Of a stretch of DNA of 52,760 nt, positions 35,005 through 43,499 are shown piece by piece. The notes under the pieces were generated by a model, which saw only the letters and a list, made by a program, of their open reading frames with translations, was not told the origin of the DNA and made no database searches. Positions within the stretch are counted from its first letter, which is position 1. The number at the start of each line of letters is the position of its first letter. The DNA lies in NCBI GenBank assembly GCA_023091735.1, contig JALKBU010000270.1, forward strand, positions 1 through 52,760, given 5' to 3'. The position numbers and the translations under genes were made by a program. The DNA is from Trichomonas tenax (Eukaryota > Parabasalia > Trichomonadida > Trichomonadidae).

Positions 35005-36496
35005 ATGATTCTTATGTTATTTCTATTCTCACACAGCAAAGAGGTTTCGATTACTGGAGATCAGACCAGCCTCATCAGGACGACAGCATCAGATAGCATC
35101 GTTGTAGATAACAGCAGATTAACAGGACTCGGCGACACGAGTTCAGACTCGGCATTATTCATAAAGGAAGGAAGGGGAACAAAAACTGTTTCTTTAACAT
35201 CACCAGTCTTCTCCGGATGGAACGCCAATCAAGGAGGCTCATTCAGTTTTGATGAGACTTCTATCTCAGAATCGAGCGAGTTTGCATTTACAACTGTATC
35301 GCTTCGAAAAAAGACGGAATCTGGTAGATTAAAATTGAAAAACTTCCAGAAGTTTCTTTTAGGTTATCGATTATGTCAATATGCCTTTCTTCCAATGCTT
35401 ATTTTGAAGACAATGGCCCATCTATTACAAATTGGAATGCTTCAAATCTTAGGTCAATATATCGCACTCTCATTAGATGGAGTGCACAACCGAGTCAAAA
35501 ATATCATAAATAAACTTCGTTGATGGATACAGTCCATGCAGTATTTTATACAACAGGAAATCAACAGCACCATTATGTGTTGATAGATGTAATTTTTATA
35601 GGAATATATTTGTGGACTATGGAATGATATATTCGGAAGATTGCGGAGAGTTTGTAACCCAAATTACAAACACATTTTTAAACCAGAATACACTTAATGG
35701 AAAACCATATTTTGATGGCGATAAATCTAGGATTGATGTGTTATCAAATATTATTGTTGATGATACTTACATTAGAGGAACAGTTCAGACAGAAGGAATG
35801 ATTGTGTCACCCAATCAAGCAATGCAAACATTCTCTCTTTATCAAACAGCAGAGTGCGATTCAGTCTTTTCTTCGTTAGAGGCGACACCGTATTTCACAC
35901 CATTCTCAACTCCGTCAACAACACCATCAATGACACCTTTAACAACTCCATCAATAACACCTTTAACAACACCATCAACAATACCTTCAACTGCACCATA
36001 TATAACACCTTAGACAACTCCTTCAACAACACAATATATAACACCTACAGCAACACTATCTTTTGAAAATCCATCAAATTCTCAAAACTTGGATCAAAAT
36101 TCAACAATCATATCCAAATCACAACTTCATAATTATTTCTCCAGTTTGGAGCAATTTCCATTTACCACAGATAATGAGCCTCAATCAGTTCGTGTTTCAA
36201 ATAGAACAGAAAGTTTAAATGAGGCAAATACAAAAAGTTCTTCTAACAAAACAATCCATTTAGTTATAATTTTAGCAATTGTAGCAATAATCATCGTGAC
36301 TTCATGTGCTGTTGTCTATTTTATGACAAGAAGAAAGGAAGAAATACAGTCTTCAGAATCATCCGAATCATTTGAGATCGAAGAATGCGTCATAACAAAT
36401 GATGCGAATTCCCTTTTGACATACGAAAATCCGTTATTCACAACAGAAACAGGCATCGAAGATGATGATCCATTTGTGAAGTATATTTTTATCTAA
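35005..36496 (+). pseudogene. Pmp-like surface protein with Thr-Pro stalk, broken
   Basis: The gene starts with a signal-like MILMLFLFSHSKEV and a repeat ectodomain (TSLIRTTASDSIVVDNSRLT). A shift near 35350 leads to SSNAYFEDNGPSITNWNASN, and another near 35510 to INFVDGYSPCSILYNRKSTA. The frame then runs as FVDYGMIYSEDCGEFVTQIT through a Thr-Pro stalk (TPFSTPSTTPSMTPLTTP) with a TAG at 36011-36013. It resumes in the same frame to a transmembrane helix (LVIILAIVAIIIVTSCAVVY) and an acidic tail ending YENPLFTT...DDPFVKYIFI. Two frameshifts and one stop in an otherwise full-length gene indicate recent death. Layout: signal, beta-helix repeats, stalk, anchor, tail. Confidence 0.8.
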
Positions 36497-36662
36497 AAAT
36501 ACAAAAAATGAGATGTTTTGGAATCGAACTTGATAATTTTAGAGTATATCCCTCATTATTTCCGTTAGACCAAGAATATATGAAATTGAAAGAAAAAAAT
36601 GTATATTACAACGATAAAATCTCACTTTTAAGGAATTAAATTTTTTTATCAAAAAGTAAAAA

Positions 36663-37139
36663 ATGTGTAACTGTCACCGAGATGCGCAGAATCTAGAGAA
36701 GATAGACCGTGTTGAACTTGAAAAGTGCGGCAATGATATCGTCAAGCTTTTCAAGGATCAAGTTTTTTCGATAATATTCGATGAAAAATGGGGAGAAATA
36801 TTTAATTATTCTTCTAGTCCAGATTTTGGCAACGAACAGAAAGAACGGTTGGATAGCATAAAGGAATATATTCGAATGGGTGAATCAGCAGTAAATCAGC
36901 TAAATTCGGGGTGGAGATCAGATGAAACGAAAGTCAAATCTTTTAGATTGTTCTGCCATCAGAGTAGGATATTTACATTTATACTAAAGCGCGAATATCA
37001 CTTAGTTATTATTAATAAATGCGGCTCTAAAGGTGTTGTGTCGGATCCTAATTTTGATTCCACGCTTTCTAGAATATTAACGTCTATTACAAATTCTATT
37101 CCTGCTCTTGCTTCACCTAATCTTCAGCAAGAGCTATAA
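36663..37139 (+). CDS. hypothetical protein, 158 aa (possibly roadblock/longin-like)
   Basis: Residues ~10-130 alternate helices and strands: VELEKCGNDIVKLFKDQVFS, then FRLFCHQSRIFTFILKREYH and LVIINKCGSKG. A helix with regular strands that ends in a long C-terminal helix (TLSRILTSITNSIPALASPN) is compatible with a roadblock/LC7 or longin fold, as in small GTPase regulators. That is a guess from secondary structure. No signal or membrane segment. It starts ~165 bases downstream of the Pmp-like pseudogene, at an ATG near an AT-rich run. Confidence 0.6.
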   Translation: MCNCHRDAQNLEKIDRVELEKCGNDIVKLFKDQVFSIIFDEKWGEIFNYSSSPDFGNEQKERLDSIKEYIRMGESAVNQLNSGWRSDETKVKSFRLFCHQSRIFTFILKREYHLVIINKCGSKGVVSDPNFDSTLSRILTSITNSIPALASPNLQQEL

Positions 37140-37513
37140 AGCAATACTATTTGAAAATATATTGACCATTGGTAATTATTTGAATAAACATTTCATTAAT
37201 ATGATACTATAAAACCTGGAGCCGTTCTTAAATAGCCAGGAATTCAAATCTCAAAACAATTACATATTCCCAACAAATATATTATAAAACAAACATCATA
37301 ATCAAGCCTTCAATCCCTATACTATTAAAAATCACCAATCTTCAAATTTTAAAATATAATATATCTAATGAATTATAAACATTTAGACAAATAGCATAAA
37401 ATTCACATGCACTATATGTTTCTAAGATTTTTAAAGTCTTGAATGAGTTATAGAAAACATGACATGTAAATATTTAACATGTCATAATTTTTCCCCTCAG
37501 AAAAAAATTTAGA
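37140..37513. other. 374-bp intergenic region with a palindrome at the downstream promoter
   Basis: AT-rich and frameless. It holds the palindrome at 37459-37485. TCATAATTTTTCCC, whose TCA begins at about 37483, overlaps the right arm and may be the Inr for the RRM gene at 37514. Confidence 0.5.
37459..37485. promoter_or_regulatory. ATGACATGT palindrome at an Inr
   Basis: ATGACATGT and ACATGTCAT flank nine A/T bases. The right arm runs into the Inr-like TCATAATT about 28 bases before an ATG. The half-site TGACATGT recurs in the MITE terminal repeats and near 40108. Confidence 0.5.
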
Positions 37514-38275
37514 ATGTTTCTCAGCAATATTCAGAACCCGCAGAAATCAAACTTCAGGCTTAGAATCAGCATCAGCGATGTGGAGAAGACGGACGATGTC
37601 CTGAATTATATGCTGAAATGGAACATTCTTGACTTAATTGACTTGAAAGAAACAAATCAAGGGAAAACATTCGATATTTGGGTAAGATCGGCTATTTCAG
37701 CACACGTTATATCGAAATTACATGATGTTTCCGTTATAGAAGCAGATCCAATATCCACAAATGAAAAAGTTCCGCTTTTATACGTCCACGGCATACCAGG
37801 AGATGAGCCTGATGACAAAATTATAGAATTCTTCAAAGGATTGGCACCAATTATATTCATTCGTCGAATCAAGAAAGATTTTTTCGAAGGAATGATTTTG
37901 GAGACTACATCTGTTAAATCGGCAATAAAAGTTGCAGAAAAGTCGCACAATGAGAAATATGGCTCTTGGCCACTTACTGTTTCTATTCAATATCAAACCA
38001 CTGTGACAAACTGCTTTTTCATTAATTCACTCACAACTACATATCCAATAGAGGTTGCTCAAACTTTTGTCAGCAAATTTGGGCCATTTAAACAGATAAA
38101 TCGCGCAATTGTTTCCGGTCTTCCTTCAGTCATTGTCAAAATGGAAAATACCGAAAATGCAAAGTTCGTGTGCGGATTTCTCAACAAATCGACATATGAG
38201 GGCCACTCCCTCAATGCAATTTTCATCGAAGAAAGTCATTTCGATCTGCTATGTCAACATTTCTATATTAATTAA
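37514..38275 (+). CDS. RRM-type RNA-binding protein
   Basis: 253 residues with two or three RRM-like units. Unit 1, residues ~10-80: FRLRISISDVEKTDDVLNYM. Unit 2, ~90-150: LLYVHGIPGDEPDDKIIEFF, then FEGMILETTSVKSAIKVAEK. Unit 3, ~165-245, is the clearest, with RNP2 CFFINSL and an RNP1-like GLPSVIVKMENTENAKFVCG. Aromatic residues expected in RNP1 are largely absent, so RNA binding may be weak or protein-directed. The start is the first ATG, after the palindrome and Inr-like site. It ends 44 bases from the kinase gene on the opposite strand. Confidence 0.65.
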   Translation: MFLSNIQNPQKSNFRLRISISDVEKTDDVLNYMLKWNILDLIDLKETNQGKTFDIWVRSAISAHVISKLHDVSVIEADPISTNEKVPLLYVHGIPGDEPDDKIIEFFKGLAPIIFIRRIKKDFFEGMILETTSVKSAIKVAEKSHNEKYGSWPLTVSIQYQTTVTNCFFINSLTTTYPIEVAQTFVSKFGPFKQINRAIVSGLPSVIVKMENTENAKFVCGFLNKSTYEGHSLNAIFIEESHFDLLCQHFYIN

Positions 38276-38319
38276 TATATTTGTATGTAAATAAATAAGT
38301 TTAGTTTCAACACAAAAAG

Positions 38320-39993
38320 TTATTTGTACTTTGCAGATTCAAGATACTGAATTGCTTCCGGGCAGCCAAGAGCTGCTGCATTCTTCATATAATCGGCACC
38401 AACCTGGCAATTTCCTCTACTATTCAGGATCAGAGCGAAGTTGTACATAGCCTTTCTGCATCCTTTGCTTGCGGCGTTGTTAAAGAGATCCATTGCACGA
38501 TCTGGATTTGGTTTAACACCTCTAATTCCTTCTGGATTCTGCAATAACTCGCCATATCTGTTCATGCAGTCTGGCGATCCAGCATTCGCGCCTTTCTCGT
38601 AAAGCAAGAAAGCATCTTTCTTCTTAGACTTAGGATCAGCTTCAACAATGCGCGCCTGGTTAAAGAGTGCTTTAGGATGGTTAAGTTTGGCCGCCTTTTC
38701 ATAAAGCTCTTTCGCCTTTTTAGGATCTGGCTTTGTTCCTATGCCATTTTCATACAACTCACCAAGATAGTTTGTGCAATCAGGATCTCCATCCGATCCC
38801 TTCTGAGCAACAGAAAATCCACGGTTGACATCCTTAAGACCACCAATTCCGTTGACAAGGAAGAAAGCGAACTTGTAGATCGAATACTTGCAGTCCTTGC
38901 TCTGAGAGGCAATTTCGAACAAATCATAAGCTTCAACTAAATCTTGTGTCACAAATCTTCCTGACTCAAGCATCATAGCCAGTGCCTGGCAAGCAGGAGC
39001 ATGGCCTAAGTTTGCTGATCTACGAAGGTAATATATTGCCTTCGGGAAGTTCGGCTGGAAACACTTTCCATCAAGGAAAACGTTCGCAAAATCGAGCATA
39101 GCACGCGCGTTTCCACCATTTGCAGCAAATGTCATAACATTGAAGAATTGCGGAGCTGTTTTAGGAACTGTCTCTCTTGCATTTGAGTTGTAGAACTGCA
39201 ATTCTTTCATAACTGCGCTGAAATCAACTCCTTGGATTGTCTGAGCTGCCTGGTAGAGCTTGTTGATAATGGCATCGAATGTTGGGCGAGCGCCAAGTTT
39301 TGCATCCCAGCAGGAGCGAATTAACGGCTCAGCATCCTTGAATGGACTCTTCTCTGTGAATTGGAATGGATAATATCCTCCAATATGGAGATTTAACATA
39401 TATGGATTATTATCCATCCAACTCCTCTCAGAGTATAAAACTTGGAACATTATCGATCCGAAAGCGAAAACATCAGCTGAAGCATCGTTTGGAGTCTGAT
39501 TAATTAATTCAGGAGCCATATATGGCGTTGCTCGACCGTTCTCCGCATCAATTTCAGCGGGGCTCCTCTTAGCGAACATGTTTAGGCCGTAGTCGCTGAT
39601 TTGTACCTGCATATGCTTGTTAAATAAGATATTTCTTGGATGTAAGTTTCCGTGAATGATTACATTTCTGTGTAGATATGACATTGTGTGTGCGATCGAA
39701 ATCAGAATCATTATTTTGTTATGGATTCTGAAAAATTGCGGATTTGCACCACAAATTAAGGCTTCGAGGTTACATTCCATCAAATTCGTCGAAAACGCGA
39801 AGCCCATTCCTGGTTGGAAGTCTGAAATCTTCGGTTTCAGCAGCGCTGGGTGTTCTAAAGCATTCAATATCGCCGTCTGCTCAGCGAAATAGCCCTTATA
39901 CGGCTCATCAAGCAGCGGCTCACGGAGAGTCTTCATGCAGATGCCGCTCTGTTTGTCAGTCCACGTTCTGCCGAGTCTTCCTTCTTCATACAT
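38320..39993 (-). CDS. protein-kinase-like protein with Sel1 repeats, probable pseudokinase
   Basis: 557 residues. Residues 1-250 are a kinase fold: Lys in GICMKTLREP, catalytic-loop position NVIIHGNLHPRNILF, DFG position SDYGL, and APE in YMAPELINQTPNDASADVFA. The HRD Asp is Asn and the loop Lys is His (HGNLHPRN), and the Gly-rich loop is poor, so catalysis is unlikely. The Asp of the DFG motif and the ATP-site Lys remain, so nucleotide binding is possible. Residues ~285-550 are Sel1-like repeats (NARAMLDFANVFLDG; HPKALFNQARIVEADPKSKK; KAMYNFALILNSRGN) that bind partners. Such kinase-Sel1 fusions are a large trichomonad family. It shares a short divergent promoter with the Rrp6-like gene. 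Confidence 0.88.
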   Translation of the reverse strand: MYEEGRLGRTWTDKQSGICMKTLREPLLDEPYKGYFAEQTAILNALEHPALLKPKISDFQPGMGFAFSTNLMECNLEALICGANPQFFRIHNKIMILISIAHTMSYLHRNVIIHGNLHPRNILFNKHMQVQISDYGLNMFAKRSPAEIDAENGRATPYMAPELINQTPNDASADVFAFGSIMFQVLYSERSWMDNNPYMLNLHIGGYYPFQFTEKSPFKDAEPLIRSCWDAKLGARPTFDAIINKLYQAAQTIQGVDFSAVMKELQFYNSNARETVPKTAPQFFNVMTFAANGGNARAMLDFANVFLDGKCFQPNFPKAIYYLRRSANLGHAPACQALAMMLESGRFVTQDLVEAYDLFEIASQSKDCKYSIYKFAFFLVNGIGGLKDVNRGFSVAQKGSDGDPDCTNYLGELYENGIGTKPDPKKAKELYEKAAKLNHPKALFNQARIVEADPKSKKKDAFLLYEKGANAGSPDCMNRYGELLQNPEGIRGVKPNPDRAMDLFNNAASKGCRKAMYNFALILNSRGNCQVGADYMKNAAALGCPEAIQYLESAKYK

Positions 39994-40146
39994 TTTTTTA
40001 TTGAGCTTTTATTAGATCACCGAGAGTTTCGAGATTTTTGTGTTTTCCCATTTTAAATATTCTATTACGTTTATGGTTTGAGTTTTAAGACAATCCTTGG
40101 ATCCGATTTGACATGTAATTTTTTAAATGGCAAAATTTTTTATTAT

Positions 40147-41484
40147 ATGAATGATTCTGATGAAATTCTTGAGCTTTTGATTGATTTAACAGAGAATGCG
40201 AATAAGCTGCCGGCGGGTGTTGACTATAATATCGTGACTTTAGATGATGCAATTTTAGAGAAATTCAATTTTGTTCAAGCGCAAGTTTATTCTGTAACTC
40301 AGGAAGTAATCAAATATATTCATGGAGTAGATAGTTTTGATATTAAAGATTTACTTGAAAACCAATGTGAGATTGCAATGGAGACGTTGTTGAATTCATT
40401 AAAGTTTAATGACAAAGGAACCAAACCACAAAGTAAAAATATCACTATTCATAAAGAAGAAGTCAATGGGAAAACTTTTATTTATTCTGATCAAATCTTA
40501 AAGCCTCTCAAATTCTGCTCAAAAGCTTCGAAAATCAATAGCACATTGAGGCTGTTTATTCCTGATTTCTTAACGCTGAGTAATCAAGATTTTGATTTTT
40601 CACAATATCAAATTGTTGAATCGAAAGAGCAATTGCACAAAATGATAAACAAACTAAAATTGATGACAACCATATTCATTAGCATGGAAATTCATAGAGT
40701 TCGAACATATCGACCATATCCATGTATTTTGACACTCTTTAACCCATACTGTGGATTATTCATTATCGATACTTTAGCTTTGCCCCATGATTTTGTTGCT
40801 GTTGACGAAATTTTGACATCAAGTGAGATTCTCAAAGTCTTTTATGATTCAAACCTTAGAAATATAATGCATGAGATATTTGGCATCATTGCACATCCTA
40901 CTTTAGATCTCTCACGAGTATTTTCGCATCATAAAACAATTTGTGATTATATAACCAATGATGGTGAGTATTTAGAGAAATGTATTATTGATTGGAGAAT
41001 ACGCCCATTATCAAATGAAATGATTAACTGTGCAATACAGCCAATTACTTATTTGCCTTCAATAGCAAATAAATCAAATATCTCTTTAAATTTATTAGAA
41101 AAGATGAATGAAATCAATGAATCAGACTTCAAACCATATAAATTCACAAAGGAAGATGCTTGCAAAATGGCTCAGTCACTATCTGAGAGGTTTGGAAGGC
41201 TCAGCAATCTAGGATTTAGTGTTTTAGAAGCATTAATTCTTTGGCGTGATGAAACTGCATTTTACGAGGATGAATCGCCAAACTTCATTGCCCTAGACAA
41301 CCAAATGTGGATGCTATCATACATAATGCCAAAATCAGGAAATGAGCTGCTTCTTTGCTTAGGAAGTTCAATTTCTCCATACATCAAAGCGCACAAATCT
41401 GAAATCCTCGGAATCATCAAATCACACATTCTAAACAGCAAAGGATATTCAGATGTGTCCAAAAGACTCAGATCCAAAAGATGA
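40147..41484 (+). CDS. Rrp6/EXOSC10-like exosome protein with degenerate exonuclease site
   Basis: 445 residues from the first in-frame ATG; the open frame extends upstream to 40078 without an ATG. N-terminal ~150 residues resemble the PMC2NT region. The DEDD exonuclease-like domain (~150-330) has LTLFNPYCGLFIIDTLAL, LTSSEILKVFYDSNLRN and DWRIRPLSNEMINCAIQPIT followed by YLPSI. An HRDC-like helical domain follows (FSVLEALILWRDETAFYEDE). It aligns along its length with EXOSC10, the nuclear exosome 3'-5' exonuclease. However, four of five catalytic residues are changed (Asp to Ser in ISMEIH, Asp to Arg in SNLRN, Tyr to Cys and Asp to Pro in CAIQP); only the first-motif Glu remains. It is probably a structural or regulatory pseudonuclease. 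Confidence 0.85.
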   Translation: MNDSDEILELLIDLTENANKLPAGVDYNIVTLDDAILEKFNFVQAQVYSVTQEVIKYIHGVDSFDIKDLLENQCEIAMETLLNSLKFNDKGTKPQSKNITIHKEEVNGKTFIYSDQILKPLKFCSKASKINSTLRLFIPDFLTLSNQDFDFSQYQIVESKEQLHKMINKLKLMTTIFISMEIHRVRTYRPYPCILTLFNPYCGLFIIDTLALPHDFVAVDEILTSSEILKVFYDSNLRNIMHEIFGIIAHPTLDLSRVFSHHKTICDYITNDGEYLEKCIIDWRIRPLSNEMINCAIQPITYLPSIANKSNISLNLLEKMNEINESDFKPYKFTKEDACKMAQSLSERFGRLSNLGFSVLEALILWRDETAFYEDESPNFIALDNQMWMLSYIMPKSGNELLLCLGSSISPYIKAHKSEILGIIKSHILNSKGYSDVSKRLRSKR

Positions 41485-41676
41485 TATATTATCAAATATT
41501 TGTTCCTCAAAATACTATGTACATATGTGAAAAATGTATAAAATTCAATGCTATATGTTAACTTTGATCATCAACAAAATATATTTTGTTGAAATGGCCA
41601 AATCTGAGAGTAAATCTATTGTGTATATAAAGAATAGGACTGTTTTATAGGAGAAAAAGGAGAGTAATTCCTTGAG

Positions 41677-41685
41677 TCACTTTTC
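41677..41685 (+). promoter_or_regulatory. initiator (Inr) of the gene at 41692
   Basis: TCACTTTTC lies 15 bases before the ATG, the standard trichomonad Inr arrangement. Confidence 0.7.
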
Positions 41686-41691
41686 ATTAAA

Positions 41692-42792
41692 ATGCATAAT
41701 CCAAGGAACTTAGAAACAGAACCAACAGAGCCGGATTCGATGATTTCTCCGGATTTGAGGTCTGAACATCAGACATCGAGGTCCCAAATCCCTCAATACA
41801 TGAAAAATATTCAACAATTTGATGACCCTCTCAACAAACCACTAATTAACACTTCGAATTCTATTGCATACTCTCTATCAAACTCTATCAGCGATCCGTT
41901 TTCGAATTTAATCAGACATTTATTTATTAGTCAAGAAACAAGCCAAGATTTCCACCAAATTGCACAATATTTAGCGACAAATATGCCATCCACTAACTTT
42001 ATTCCCATTTTGTTTAAACTATTCAATGATAAAAGTGGAAATGCACAATGTCGTTACCTTGCTTTGCAATCTCTTCGAGTTTTGTCGATAAACGATGCTC
42101 AGTTCTGTAAAGAGATTCTCAATCACGAAGATTTTGAGGGACTTTTAGATCAGTTGAATGAACAACAATTTACAATCGAAATTTTGCAATTATTAACGTG
42201 TATATGCCAGTTCCTGGATAAAGAAACAGAAGTAACCACAAAGATGAAAACAAAGAAAGCACTAGAAGTAGCTACAAAGATAAAAACAAAGATACAAGAA
42301 AATGTTAAAAATACACATGATTTGGATGAATACGTTCTCGCAGTAATGGCGATTTTGTCGAGATACGACTGTGGTTTTACTGAAGACGACGTGAAAAAGA
42401 TCATAAAGAACATAAACTTCCCTGGAAAACCACCATTGAGGTGTGTTTGGAGTTGTCTCGAGTGCATCGACAACTTCCTTGCGAAAGGACAGACAAAGCT
42501 GGAGTTCAAGGCCTTAGAGAACAACAAAGAGAACTTAATCGGTAAACTAGCACACGCAATTATCTGCGTTCAACAACATGAAGACGATAACTTATTAATG
42601 ATGATCATGAAAGTTCTACTGACGAGCATAGACATAATTCCGATCAAAGAACCCGCGGAGACACTCAAAGAATTTAGATTAGAATTAGTTAGTAAATTAA
42701 TAGAAATGGCAAACAGTGACAATAGGCCTCTGAAAATGATGGCCGATACTGTCTTGAAACGCCTAAATTTAATTAGAACAAATAATGATTAA
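41692..42792 (+). CDS. helical-repeat (armadillo-like) protein
   Basis: 366 residues. The first ~75 are polar and disordered (TEPTEPDSMISPDLRSEHQT). From ~80 the protein is all helix with HEAT/ARM-like spacing: LIRHLFISQETSQDFHQIAQ, FIPILFKLFNDKSGNAQCRY, LALQSLRVLSINDAQFCKEI, and near the end KMMADTVLKRLNLIR. Residues ~180-205 contain a short Lys/Thr repeat (TKMKTKKALEVATKIKTKIQ). No specific family. Start fixed by the Inr. Confidence 0.75.
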   Translation: MHNPRNLETEPTEPDSMISPDLRSEHQTSRSQIPQYMKNIQQFDDPLNKPLINTSNSIAYSLSNSISDPFSNLIRHLFISQETSQDFHQIAQYLATNMPSTNFIPILFKLFNDKSGNAQCRYLALQSLRVLSINDAQFCKEILNHEDFEGLLDQLNEQQFTIEILQLLTCICQFLDKETEVTTKMKTKKALEVATKIKTKIQENVKNTHDLDEYVLAVMAILSRYDCGFTEDDVKKIIKNINFPGKPPLRCVWSCLECIDNFLAKGQTKLEFKALENNKENLIGKLAHAIICVQQHEDDNLLMMIMKVLLTSIDIIPIKEPAETLKEFRLELVSKLIEMANSDNRPLKMMADTVLKRLNLIRTNND

Positions 42793-42887
42793 AGAAGAAT
42801 GAAAACTTAAATTTTTTGTTAAAAAAAATTAATATTATGTATAACCAAAGAAGATTTAAAATGTAAATAAAAAAGAAGACCAATGCT

Positions 42888-43184
42888 TTACATTAAAACC
42901 CAGACACAGACTATGCCGATAATGAATAGAAACATTAAAATGAAAGCGACCCAAGAGCTCTTCTTCTTGAGCAACTTGTTGACGTTCTCTGTTGCGGTGA
43001 CGACCTTCTGGTCTGTGTGGTCCATTTTATCGTTAATATTTGAAATCATTTGGTTTTGATCTTTAAGTTCGCTGTTGATTTGGCCGGCTTGATACTTCTG
43101 TTGTGCGGTGATATCGACGAGGGCGTCGAGCTTCTGGTCGGCCCTCTGCAAATTCTGCTGAGTTTGCGCATGGTAATCAGCCAT
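42888..43184 (-). CDS. Qc-SNARE (syntaxin 6/8- or Bet1-like), tail anchored
   Basis: 98 residues. One SNARE heptad stretch, AGQINSELKDQNQMISNIND then KMDHTDQKVVTATENVNKLL, has Gln in the expected zero-layer region. It is followed directly by a basic patch and a C-terminal transmembrane helix (VAFILMFLFIIGIVCVWVLM). No N-terminal regulatory domain beyond ~25 residues, so it is like Bet1 or a minimal syntaxin-8. It would form the Qc helix of a fusion complex in Golgi or endosomal traffic. It ends 96 bases from the helical-repeat gene, tail to tail. Confidence 0.82.
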   Translation of the reverse strand: MADYHAQTQQNLQRADQKLDALVDITAQQKYQAGQINSELKDQNQMISNINDKMDHTDQKVVTATENVNKLLKKKSSWVAFILMFLFIIGIVCVWVLM

Positions 43185-43198
43185 TTTTTTTATTTGTT

Positions 43199-43236
43199 AA
43201 AAACCGCAAACTTGACATTATAATCAGGCGGTTTTT
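43199..43236. repeat. 9-bp inverted repeat upstream of the SNARE gene
   Basis: AAAAACCGC (43199-43207) pairs with GCGGTTTTT (43228-43236) around a 20-base loop, starting 15 bases before the SNARE ATG. It may be a promoter element or part of the 5' leader. The remaining DNA to 43499 is AT-rich and empty. Confidence 0.55.
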
Positions 43237-43499
43237 TATTATTTATTGCGTTTTATGATGAAATTTGGATATTGCATTTGGAATTATATCATATTATTAA
43301 TAATTTTTTTTAATTTTTATTTTAATTCACTGATTTTATTGCATATTTCTATTATATATATTCTATAAATGAACTTCCATTAAGAATATCTTTAATTTTA
43401 TTAAAGATTTGCACGATTTTGATTTTATTTCTAGAATTAGCATCCTATCTATATGTATTTTCATGAAAAACCCGGTTGGTTATAATATAATAAGACAAA

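Noticed and set aside
36515..36585. tRNA-like sequence on the minus strand with an A-box-like TGGTCTAACGG and a perfect B-box GTTCGATTC at tRNA spacing
   Set aside because: T-stem, acceptor stem and anticodon loop do not pair, and position 33 is not T. At best a decayed tRNA-derived sequence; probably chance.
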